This document shows, in pieces, positions 26,101-37,225 of a DNA stretch of 64,000 nucleotides. The notes under the pieces were generated by a model. It made no database searches and was not told the origin of the DNA. It saw only the letters and a list, made by a program, of their open reading frames with translations. A program made the translations under genes and the position numbers. The stretch is from Hypericum androsaemum. Its lineage: Eukaryota > Streptophyta > Magnoliopsida > Malpighiales > Hypericaceae. Numbering within the stretch: the stretch's first letter is position 1; every line of letters begins with the position of its first letter. The stretch lies in assembly GCA_963995505.1 (NCBI GenBank), contig OZ023187.1, forward strand, positions 255,501 through 319,500, in the 5' to 3' direction.

Positions 26101-28229
26101 TTTGCCGAATTCTTCGCCTAATTTTTCGCCTCAATCTTTGCCAAGTTTTTTGCCTCATTCTTCGCCTTATTCTTCGCCTCATTATTCGCCAAATCTTCGC
26201 CTTAATCTTTGCTAAATTCTTTGCTTTAATTTTTGGCAATTTCCTAGCCTCAATCTTCACCAAATTCTTTGCCTTAATCTTTGCCAAATTCTTCGTCTTA
26301 ATCTTTGCCAAATTCTTTGCTAAATTCATCACCTCATTCTTCGCCAAATTCTTTACCTTATTCTTTGCCACATTCTTTGGCTCATTCTTCGCCAAAATTC
26401 TTCACCTTATTCTTCGCCAAAATTCTTCGCCTCATTCTTCGCCAAATTCTTTGCCTCAATCTTTGCCAAATTCTTTGCTTTATTCTTTGACAAATTCTTA
26501 GCATCAATCTTTGCCAAATTCTTCGCCTTAATCTTCGCCAAATTCTTCAACTCATTCTTTGCAAAAAAATTTGCCTTAATCTTTGCCAAATTCTTCACTA
26601 CAATCTTTGCCAAATTCTTTGCCTTAATCTTCACAAAATTCTTTGCCAAATACTTTGCCTCAATCTTCGTCAAATTTCTTTTCAAATTCTTCACCTGATT
26701 GTTCGCCAAATTCTTCGCCTCGTTCTTTGCCAAATTCTTTGCATCAATCTTCGCCAAATTTTTTGCCTCATTCTTCACCACAATCTTCGCCAAACTCTTC
26801 ACCACTATCTTCGCCAAATTCTTCACCACTATCTTCGCCAAATTCTTTGCCTCAATCTTCGCGAAATTCTTCACCTCATTCTTTGCCAAATTCTTCGCCT
26901 CATTATTCGTCAAATTCTTTGCCAAATTCTTCTACAAATTGTTTGTTATTTATTTCATTCTTCGCCAAATTCTTCACCTCATTCTACGCCAAATTTTTCG
27001 CCTCATTCTTTGCCAAATTCTTCACCTCATTCTTCGCCTCAATCTTTTCCAAATTCTTCACCTCATTCTTTGCCTCAATCTTCGCCTCATTCTTCGCCTC
27101 AATCTTCGCCAAATTCTTTGCCTCAATCTTTGCTTTAATCTTTGCCAAATTCTTCGCCTTATTCTTTGCCAAATTCTTCGCCTTATTCTTTGCCAAATTC
27201 TTCGCCAAATTCTTCGCCAAATTCTTTGCCTCATTCTTCGGCAAATTCTTTGCCAAATTCTTAGCCTCATTCTTCGCCAAATTCTTAGCCTCATTCTTCG
27301 CCAAATTCTTCACCTCAATCTTTGCCAAATTCATCGCCTCATTCTTTGCCAAATTGTTTGCCATATTCTTCGCCTCAATTTTTGCCAAATTTTTTACCTC
27401 ATTCTTCGCCTCAACCTTTGCCAAATTCATTGCCTTAATCTTCGCCAAATTCTCATCATTCTTCGCCATATTCTTTGCCTCAATTTTTGCCAAATTCTTT
27501 ACCTCATTCTTCGCCAAATTCTTCGCCTCAATCTTCGCCAAATTTTTTGCAAAATTCTTCGCCAAATTGTTCATCTCATTCTTTGCATCAATCTTCGCCA
27601 AATTATTTGCCTCATTCTTTGCATCAATCTTAGCCAAATTCTTCGCCAAATTGTTCTTTATTCGCCAAATTCTTGGCCTCATTCTTTGCCAAATTCTTCG
27701 CCTTAACCTTTGCCAAGTTCTTTGCCTTAATCTTTGCCAAATTCTTCTCCTCATTCTTCGCCATATTCTTCGCCTCAATTTTTACCAAATTCTTCGCATC
27801 AGTCTTCGCCAAATTCATTGCAAAATTCATTGCCAAATTGTTCACCTCATTCTTTGCCTCATTCTTTGCATCAATCTTCGCCAAATTCTTCGCCTCATTC
27901 TTCACCAAATTATTTGCCTCATTCTTTGCCAAATTCTTCGCCTCATTTTTTGCCAAATTCTTCGACCCATTCTTGGCCAAATTGTTCATTATTTGCCAAA
28001 TTCTTTGCGAAATTATTTACCTCATTCTTCACCAAATTCTTTACCAAATTATTCATTATTCCCCAAATTCTTTGCCTTATTCTTTGCCAAATTCTTTGCC
28101 TCATTCTTCGCCAAATTCTTTGCCAAATTGTTCATTATTTGCCAAATTCTTTTTCTCATTTTTCGCCTCAATCATCTCAAATTCTTCAACTCATTCTTTG
28201 CCAAATTCTTCGCAAATTTCTTCTCCTCA
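20149..28229 (+). repeat. Satellite block B: continuation of the 12/24-bp array
   Basis: This block has the same unit, orientation and variant set as block A. It includes markers of larger duplicated units: GCCATGGC at 21506-21513 and 22267-22274, each preceded by GAATTATT...CTGATTCCTAGC and followed by TTTTTTGCAGAATTC and CCAAATCCATCACC; the same combination is in block C at 35787. The stretch 23540-24000 is unusually regular. Many register-shifting variants with TTGTTCATTATT are present. The final CCTCA (28225-28229) is the TSD of the solo LTR. Confidence 0.97.
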
Positions 28230-30861
28230 TGTCACGACCCAAATCGGTGGTCGGTGACCGGCGCTAGACCCTAATCCATTTACAAAGCATATTGAGTCTA
28301 GCCAGCCACAAACGTATTTTAACTTTACAAATCATACATTTTTACAAATTAAAGATGATAATTATTCTTTACATTTATCCCAAGATCAAAATGAATTGTG
28401 TAACTAAGAATCTTCTAGATCAAAGAGCAAAATACAAACCAGAGATCCCAAGACCAGTCCCGAAGAACAAAGTGGACTAGACACGATCAGAATAGATCTA
28501 CGGACCAACATAGCTCGTGTACGAGTTCTTGCAAAACTGGTAGGGGGTGAGTGTTTTGGAACACCATGTAAATAAATAACATATGCATCGCAATTTATTT
28601 AACCACTCAATGCACAAATATACCTAACACATGCATATGACTAACATGGCAATTGAATCATGCAGACATGTACAATATCATAAAGTCATACTTACGAGAT
28701 GATCAAATATTAACATATAATCACAAAGGCACAGAAACATGAGCAAACTACGCAACGTCCCATACCAAACCACATGAACACATAAATCCAAAATCAAACC
28801 ATAGCACTGGACGAATATTCAGCTGAATCTAAATAGTGTCACTCCCTCTCCAACACGAGGATACCATATCTCAAGGGCGCCATCATCGACCAATCTCCTT
28901 GGCCAAATAGTTCTGCCTACCGGAATGCAACCATATCATATCAGACCAACCTCATCGGCCAAATAGTTATGTCCGCCGTAGGCAACCATATCATATCAGA
29001 CCAACCTCATCGGCCAAATAGTTCTGCTCGCCGTAGGCAACCATATCATATTAGATCAACCTCATTGGCCAAATAGTTCTGCCCGCCGTAGGCAACCAGA
29101 TCATATCAGACAAACCTCATCGGCCAAATAGTTCTGCCTGCCATAGGCAACCATATCATATCAGATCAACCTCATCAGCCAAATAGTTCTGCCCGCCAGA
29201 AGGCAACCATATCATATCGACTTTCATATCAATCAAATCCATAGGTTCCAACAAATCAAACATATACAGTGCCCCATCTGGGCCCATTTAACCAAACTCT
29301 TACAAGTCATAATGTCACATCATAATGCTCATATGGTAAATGCACAATATGCAGTAAAAGTACCAAATTTAGATCATGACAAATAAATAAAGTGCGCCAA
29401 AGAAAGCACGAGTCATATATTATTTGTTTACCTATTTTGCTTGTCAAACCATCCGGTACATTTATTGTCCCGTATGAGCGACCCTCTTTCTTAGCCAAAT
29501 GTTCACGGCAAGCTCAAATTCTATATGCTACAATTATACCGTGTAGACAATTCAATTTTCAACCCTGCCATAAATCCTTAATATATCCATATTTTAATTA
29601 AGTCACGATTTACTTAATCGTCAAATTATATTTTTCAACCCTTTAATTTTCTGTACAAAATAGTCCATGTTTACTTAATGACCATTCAAAACGACTTAAG
29701 TTCATCTTTACATCCTATTTTTCTATCTTCACCGACACCTTCTTTAAACATATTCAATTTCCAATCAACTTCAACAATATCGTTCAAATCTAATCATAAT
29801 TCTATCTAGGTTCCTATCTTCACTTACTTCGTGTAATTTCCTCTTTATTTCCCTCGATAGTTTCTTTCTTTTCATGTCATTCTATTTCCTTCTCTGTAAC
29901 TTGGTAACATTGAAACTCAATACTCCAAATTTTCTTATTTAACAAATCGTACTTTTAATTTAATTAATTACTCAGAAAAATCCTCGCAAAACTGATCGTC
30001 TCCATTTTGTTTAGTCATGGTTTCGATAGAACTTGATTTGTAACTGATTAACAAATTCATGGCATCTAATTCTCATGTCAAATTGATACCAAATTCATCT
30101 TTTCCATCTATATTTCTTTACTAATTTACCAATTTCATACTTGTACACTAATTATATTCCAATAATTTACATGAGACTATTGAAAATTTGCTTACCATAT
30201 TGATTTCCTTTTACTATCTACTGTCTCCAGCTCCATTCTTTTGATTTTTTTTCCTCCGGCGGTTCTTTTCTTCTTCTTTTTTTTTCATTGTTTAATTACC
30301 ATATAGCTTCTTAATATTAGTTTCTTTGGAACTTTTACAAATTAACTACTTCTTATCTCTTGGCCAAGTAAAATACACCGTACACCGCCTCTCCTTTTAC
30401 TTTGCTGTGTCATGTGTGAATCTTTCTAGTCCTTTCACGTTGCTTTCTTTATTTTATTCTTATCCTTAATTTATGGAGTTAAGCCAATTCACTTCCATCT
30501 AATTTATTTTTCCTTTGCTTCTTTTCAATTGTCTCAGTGGAATTCTTGGGAAGTCATCCCATTTTCATGACTTGCCACGTTTTACTCAGCCTCTCTTTTC
30601 TTTTAACTTACTTTTGTTCTTATCACGCTTTGTTACTTAAATTTCTATTTAGTCTTAGTTTTGGCAAGTTTAGATAAGTTTGGTTCAGAATATAATTTTA
30701 TTATCAATTAAATTTACAAGTATAATTTTATTTAATACCTCATACTAAATTATATCTAATCACATTCTTTTAGTTTCTCGATAACTAATTTCTATTTTTA
30801 TTTCACAACATAATGTATAATTATATCCAACCAAGTTTAACTAACATGGTCGCGTATTACA
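28230..30861 (-). mobile_element. Solo LTR of a Tekay-like element (2632 bp)
   Basis: It starts TGTCACGACCCAAATCGG and ends GTCGCGTATTACA, with CCTCA on both sides (28225-28229 and 30862-30866) and satellite continuing in register. The start, the GGTGACCGGCGCTAGA block, the palindrome (about 28549-28564) and the TATTACA end match the LTRs of element 4 read in reverse, so it is of that subfamily. No internal region is present: the element was reduced to one LTR by recombination between its two LTRs. The right two thirds are AT-rich, with no gene visible. Confidence 0.93.
28890..29220. repeat. 55-bp tandem repeat, six copies, inside the solo LTR
   Basis: Six successive copies of a unit containing CGGCCAAATAGTTCTG, then CCGTAGGCAACCATATCATA, spaced 55 bp apart (6 x 55 = 330). 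The related LTRs of elements 2 and 4 carry only a single related GGCCAAATATCATAT region here, so the amplification is specific to this LTR or its source copy. Confidence 0.9.
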
Positions 30862-33800
30862 CCTCATTCTTCGACAAATTGTTCATTATTCACCAAATTC
30901 CTTGCCTCATTCTTCGCCAAATTATTTGCCTCATTCTTCGCCAAATTCTTTGCCTCAATCTTGGCCAAATTCTTCACCTCAATCTTTGCCAAATTTTTAC
31001 CTCATTCTTCGCCAAATTCTTTGCCAAATTTTTTGCCTTAATCTTTGCCAAATTCTTTGCTTTAATCTTTGGCAAATTCTTAGCCTCAATCTTCACCAAA
31101 TTCTTCGCCTTAATCTTTTCCAAATTCCTCGCCTTAATCTTTGCCAAATTCTATGCTAAATTCTTCACCTCATTCTTTGCCAAATTCTTTGCCTCATTCT
31201 TTGCCAAATTCTTCACCTCATTCTTCACCCAATTCTTTGCCAAAATTCTTCACGTCATTCTTTGCCAAATTCTTCGCCTCATTCTTCGCCAAAATCTTCG
31301 CCTCATTCTTTGCCAAATTCTTTGCCTCATTCTTCGCCAAATTCTTTGCCAAATTGTTCATTATTTTCCAAATTCTTTTCCTCATTCTTCGCCAAATTCT
31401 TTGCCTCATTCTTCGCCTCAATCATCGCCCAATTGTTCAACTCATTTTTTGCCAAATTCTTCGCCAATTTCATCGCCTCATTCTTCGACAAATTGTTCAT
31501 TATTCAGCAAATTCTTCGCCTCATTCTTCGCCAAATTCTTTGCCTCAATCTTTGCCAAATTCTTTGCCTCATTCTTTACCTCAATCTTTGCCAAAAAATT
31601 TTACCTCATTCTTCGCCTCATTCTTCGCAAAATTCTTCGCCAAATTTTTTCACCTTAATCTTTGCCAAATTCTTAGTCTCAATCTTCACCAAATTCTTCG
31701 CCTTAATCTTTGCCAAATTCTTCACCTTAATCTTCACCAAATTCTTTGCTAAATTCTTGACCTCATTCTTTGCCAAATTCTTTGCCTCATTCTTCGGCCA
31801 ATTCTTTGCCAAAATTCTTCACCTCATTCTTCGCCAAATTCTTCACCAAATTCATCGCCAAATTCTTCACCTCAATCTTTTCCAAATTCTTTACCTCAAT
31901 CTTTGCCAAATTATTCGCCTCATTCTTCGCCAAATTCTGAACTTTAATCTTTGCCAAAATCTAAGCATCAATCTTTGCCAAATTCTTCGCCTTAATCTTC
32001 GCCAAATTCTTTTCCTCATTCTTTGCCAAATTCATTGCCTCAATCTTTGCCAAATACTTAGCCAAATTCTTCACCTGATTCTTCGCCTCAATCTTTGCCA
32101 AATTCTTTGCCTTAATCTTCACAAAATTCTTTGCCAAATTCTTTGCCTCAATCTTCGTCAAATTTCTTGCCAAATTCTTTACCTCATACTTCGTCAAATT
32201 CTTCAACTCATTCTTTACCAAATTTTTTGCATCAATCTTTGCCAAATTTTTCGCCTCATTCTTCGCCAAGTTCTTGCCAAATTCTTTGCCTCAATCTTCG
32301 CCTCAATCTTTACCAAATTCTTTGCCTTAATCTTTGCTAAATTCTTTGCCTCAATCTTCGTCAAATTCTTCACCTCATTCTTAGCCTCATTATTCGCCAA
32401 ATTCTTCGCCTCATTCTTCTACAAGTTGTTCGTTATTTGCTTCATTCTTTGCCAAATTCTTCACCTCATTCTACGCCAAATTCTTTACCTCATTCTTCGC
32501 CTCGATCTTTGTCTCATTCTTTGCCTCATTTTTCACCAAATTCTTCACCTCAATCTTCGCCAAAATCGTAGCTTCAATCTTCGCCAAATTCTTTGCCTAA
32601 ATCTTCACAAAATACTTCGCTTTAATCTTTGCCAAATTCTTCACCTCATTCTTTGCCAAATTCTTCACCTCATTCTTCAGCAAATTCTTCGCCTCATTCT
32701 TCGCCAAATTCTTTGCCTCATTCTTTGCCAAATTCTATACCTCATTCTTTGCCAAATTCTTCGCCTCAATCTTTACCAAATTCTTCGCCTCAATCTTTAC
32801 CAAATTCTTCGCCTCATTCTTCTCCAAATTATTTGCCTCATTCTTCGCCAAATTATTTGCCTCATTCTTTGCCTCATTCTTCACCAAATTCTTTGCCTCA
32901 TTCTTTGCCAAATTCTTTGCCTCATTCTTCGCCAAATTATTCACCTCAATCTTTGCCAAATTCTTTGCCTCATTCTTTGCAAAATTCTTCGCCTTAACCT
33001 TTGCCAAATTCTTCGCCTCAATCTTTGCCAAATTCTTCCCCTCATTCTTAGCCATATTCTTCGCCTCAATTTTTGCCAAATTCTTCACCTCATTCTTCGC
33101 CAAATTCTTCGCCAAATTCTTTGCATCAATCTTCGTCAAATTCTTTGCCAAACTCTTTGCCTCATTCTTCACCCAATTCTTCACCTCATTTTTCGCCAAA
33201 TTGTTCATTATTCATCAAATTCTTTTACTCATTCTTTGCCAAATTCTTTGCCAAATTGTTCATTATTCCCCAAATTCTTTGCCTCATTCTTTGCAAAATT
33301 CCTTGCCTCACTCTTCGCAAAATTCTTTTCCAAATTGTTCATTATTTGCCTAATTTTTTTCCTCATTCTTCTCCAAATTCTTTGCCTCATTCTTCGCCTC
33401 AATCATCGCCAAATTCTTCGCCTCATTCTTTGCCAAAATTTTCACCAATTTCTTCGCCTCATTCCTCGATTAATTGTTCATTATTCACCAAATTCTTTGC
33501 CTCATTCTTCGCCAAATTCTTTGCCTCAATCTTTGCCAAATTCTTCGCCTCATTCTTTGCCTAAATATTTGCCAAATTTTTCGCCTAATTGTTCGTCTCA
33601 TTCTTCGCCAAATTCTTCGCCTTAATATTTCCCAAATTCTTTTCTTTAATCTTTGGCAAATTCTTAGTCTCAATCTTCACCAAATTCATCGCTTTAATCT
33701 TTGCCAAATTCTTCGCCTTAATCTTCACCAAATTCTTCGGCAAATTCTTCGCCTCATTCTTTGCCAAATTCTTCGCCTCATTCTTTGCCCAATTCTTCGC

Positions 33801-36517
33801 CAAAATTCTTCACGTCATTCTTTGCCAAATTCTTCACCTCAATCATCGCCAAATTCTTCACCTCATTCTTCGCCTCATTCTTAGGCCAAATTCTTGGCGA
33901 AATTGTTCGCCTCAATCTTTGCCTCATTCTTCGACAAATTTTTCGCCTCATTCTTCGCCAAATTCTTCACTACAATCTTTGCCAAATTCTTAGCCTCAAT
34001 CTTTGCCAAATTCTTTGCCTTAATTTTTGCCAAATTCTTCTCCTCATTCTTCGCCAAATTCTTTGCATCAATATTTGCCAAATTCTTCACCTCATTCTTC
34101 GCCAAATTCTTTGCCCAATTGTTCGCCTCAATCTTTGCCTGATTCCTTGCTAAATTCTTCACCTCATTCTTCGCCAAATTCTTCACCTTATTATTTGCCA
34201 AATTCTTTGCCTCAATCTTTGCCAAATTCTTTGCCTCATTCTTTGCCAAATTCTGCACCTCATTCTTCGCCTCATTTTTGGCCAAATTCTTCGCCAAATT
34301 CTTCGCCTCAATCTTCACCTCATTTTTTGCCAAATTCTTTGCTGAATTCTTCACCTTATTCTTCACCAAATTCATCGCCTCATTCTTCACCAAATTTTTT
34401 GCATTAGTCTTCGCCAAATTCTCTGCCTCATTCTTCGCCAACTTCTTCACCTCATTCTTTGCCAAATTCTTCACCTCAATCTTTGCCAAATTCTTCGCCT
34501 CATTCTTCACCAAATTCTTTGCCTCATTCTTCGCCAAATTCTTTGCCTCAATTTTTGCCTCAATCTTTACCTAATTCTTCACCTTAATCTTAGCCAAATT
34601 CTTAGCCTCAATCTTTGCCAAATCCTTCGCCTTAATCTTCGTCAAATTCTTCTCCTCATTCTTTGCCATATTCTTCGCTTCAATTTTTGCCAAAATTCTG
34701 CGCCTCAATCTTTGCCAAATTCTTTGTAAAATTCTTTGCCAAATTGTTCACCTCATTCTTCGCCACATTCTTTGCATTGTTCTTTGCCAAATTCTTTGCA
34801 TCAATCTTCACCAAATTCTTTGCCTCATTCTTTACCAAATTCTTCACCAACTTCTTCGCCTCATTCTTCGCCAAATTGTTCATTATTCACCTAATTCTTT
34901 GCCTCATTCTTCGTCAAATTCCTTGCCTCATTCTACGTCAAATTCTTTGCCTCATTATTCATTATTCGCAAAAAAATTCGCCTCATTCTTTGCCAAATTA
35001 TTCATTCTTCTCCTCATTCTTTGCCAATATCTTTGCCTCAAATTTTCCAAATTCTTAGCCAAATTTTTTACCACATTCTTTGCCAAATTCTTTGCCTAAT
35101 TGTTCGCCAAATTCTTGAGCTTATTCTTCACCTTATTCTTTGCCAAAATTTTCACCTCATTCTTCGCAAAATTCTTCGCCTCTTTATTTGCAGAATTCTT
35201 TGCCTCAATCTTTGCCAAATCCATCGCCTCATTCTTTGCCTCATTCTTCGCCAAATTCTTTGCCTCATTCTTCGCCAAATTCTTCGCCTCAATCTTTGCC
35301 AAATTCTTCACGTCATTCTTTGCCAAATTCTTCTCCAAATTCTTCGCCTCAATCTTTGCCAAATTCTTCGCCTCAATCTTAGCCAAATTCTTTGCCTCAA
35401 TCTTTGCCAAATTTTTTGCCTCAATCTTTGCCAAATTCTTCGCCTCAATCTTCCCCAAATTCTTCGCCAAATTATTCATTATTTGCCAAATTCTTTGCCT
35501 TATTCTTTACCAAATTCTTTGCCAAATTGTTCATTATTCACTAAATTCTTTTCTTCATTCTTCGCCAAATTCTTTGCCAAATTGTTCAGTCTTCTCCTCA
35601 TTCTTTGCAAAATTCTTCTCCTAGAATTTTCCCAAATTTTTAGCCAAATTCTTCACCTCATTCTTCGCCAAATTCTTCGCCAAATTCTTCGCCGAATTCT
35701 TCACCGAATTATTCGCCTCAATCTTCTCCTGATTCCTAGCCAAATTCTTTACATCATTCTTTGCCAAATTCTTCACATTATTCTTTGCCATGGCCAAATG
35801 CCTCATTCTTTGCCAAATTCTTCGCCTCAATCTTTGCCTCATTTTTTGCAGAATTCTTTGCCTCAATCTTTGCCAAATCCATCACCTCATTCTTTGTCAA
35901 ATTCTTTGCCTCATTATTCGCCAGATTCTTCACCTCCATCTTCGCCAAATTCTTCACCTCATTCTTTGCCAAATTCTTCACCTCATTTTTTGACAAATTC
36001 TTTGCCTCATTCTTCGACAAATTCTTCGCCTCATTCTTTACCTCATTCTTTGCCAAATTCTTTGCCTCATTCTTCGCCAAATTCTATGCCTCAATCTTCG
36101 CCAAATTCTATGCCTCAATCTTCGCCAAATTCTTTGCATCATTCTTTGCCAAATTCTTCGCCTCAATCTTCTCCAAATTCTTTGCTTCATTCTTTGCTAG
36201 ATTCTTCTCCTCATTCTTCGCCTCAATCTTTGCCAAATTCTTTGCCAAATTCATCGCCTCAATCTTTGCCAAATTATTTGCCTCATTCTTCGCCAAATTT
36301 TTTGCTTCAATCTTTGCCAAATTATTTGCTTTAATCTTTGCTAAATTCATAGCCTCAATCTTTGCTAAATTCTTTGCCTTAATCTTCACAAAATTCTTTG
36401 CTAAATTCCTCGCCTCATTCTTCGCAAAAATCTTTGCCAAATTCTTCACCTCATTCTTTGCCAAATTCTTTGCATAAATCTTTGCCAAATTCTTTGCCTC
36501 AATCTTTTTCAAATTCT
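30862..36517 (+). repeat. Satellite block C: continuation of the 12/24-bp array
   Basis: It begins with the second CCTCA TSD of the solo LTR and ends with ATTCT (36513-36517), the left TSD of element 2. Unit and orientation are as in blocks A and B. Shared higher-order markers include TTCTACAAGTTGTTCGTTATTTGC at about 32417 (split here for reading: TTCTACAAG, TTGTTCGTT, ATTTGC) and GCCATGGC at 35787-35794. The longest meaningless open frame in the window (787 codons, 31262-33625) runs through it. Confidence 0.97.
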
Positions 36518-36579
36518 TGTCACGACCAAAATTCGTGGTCGGTGACCAGCGCTAGATCATGTCAAACTTAATATAATAA

Positions 36580-37225
36580 GGGAAAAATCCACTTTAGTGC
36601 CCTATAGTATAGCCCAAAATCACTTTAGTACCCTGTGGTAAAAAACAGACCAATCGAGTCATACTTATTCCAGTTAACATCAAAAAGGTCCTCGGGCAAC
36701 TGCCCTGAGCTGCCCAGACCCGCCCGAACCCTGCCCAGACTACGTGGCCAGCCATATCACCAAAACTTGATGACATGGCACCACGTGGACATCCATCTTC
36801 TTCCCTCTCTTCCTCTCCTCGTCCTCGTCCTCCTCTCCTCCTCCTCCTCCTCATCCGCCTCCTCCTCGTCCTCGTCCTCATCCTCATCCTCGTCCTCCTC
36901 CTCCTCCTCGACTTCGTCCTCCGCCTCCTCCTCCTCCTCCTCGACTTCATCCTCCTCTGCCTCGTCCTTCTCTTCGTCCTCCTCCTCCTTGTCCTCCTCG
37001 TCCTCCTCCTCCTCCTCCACGTGGCACCACGTCATCAAGTTTTGGTGACGTGGCTGGCCACGTAGTCCGGGCAGGGTTTGGGCATGTCCAAGCAGCTCTG
37101 GGCAGCTGCCCGAGGACCTTTTTGATGTTAATTAGAATAAGTATGACTCGATTTGTCAGTTTTTTACCACAGGGTACTAAAGTGATTTTGGGCGATACCA
37201 CAGGGTACTAAAGTGGACTTTTCCC
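36580..37225. mobile_element. Non-autonomous Mutator-like foldback element (646 bp)
   Basis: Two inverted arms of 209 bp each (36580-36788 and 37017-37225) begin GGGAAAA and agree at about 89% by hand count. They surround a 228-bp pyrimidine-rich core. A perfect 9-bp target duplication ATATAATAA (36571-36579 and 37226-37234) is the hallmark of Mutator-like transposons. The partner LTR of element 2 shows the empty site with one copy. Each arm has a partial internal repeat (CACTTTAGTACCCTGTGGTA-like, twice near the tip) and ends with CCACGTGG at the inner edge. There is no transposase, so it would need one in trans. Confidence 0.92.
36789..37016 (+). repeat. Pyrimidine-rich trinucleotide tract (CTC/GTC type)
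   Basis: This is the core of the foldback element, made almost only of C and T in triplets such as CTC, GTC and TTC (for example CCTCCTCCTC, CGTCCTCGTC). The complementary strand is a long purine run. Long open frames of Ser or Glu/Asp runs on either strand are by-products of the triplet repeat. Such tracts can form triplex structures; that is inference. Confidence 0.85.

Noticed and set aside
28225..30866. Doubt that CCTCA around the solo LTR is a true target duplication
   Set aside because: CCTCA is common in the satellite, so a chance match is possible. However, both LTR termini, the exact position and restored satellite phase agree, so I kept the call.
3091..36517. Many long open frames (up to 787 codons) in the satellite on both strands
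   Set aside because: They follow from a repeat period divisible by three without stops. Frames change with each register shift, none has a domain, and substitutions are not biased to silent positions.
3091..36517. Regular short repeats resembling a CRISPR array
   Set aside because: There are no unique spacers between repeats, the units are contiguous and diverged, and the context is plant retrotransposons.
36635..37065. Open frames with Ser runs (plus) or Glu/Asp and Arg runs (minus)
   Set aside because: They are translations of the CTC/GTC triplet tract inside the foldback element.
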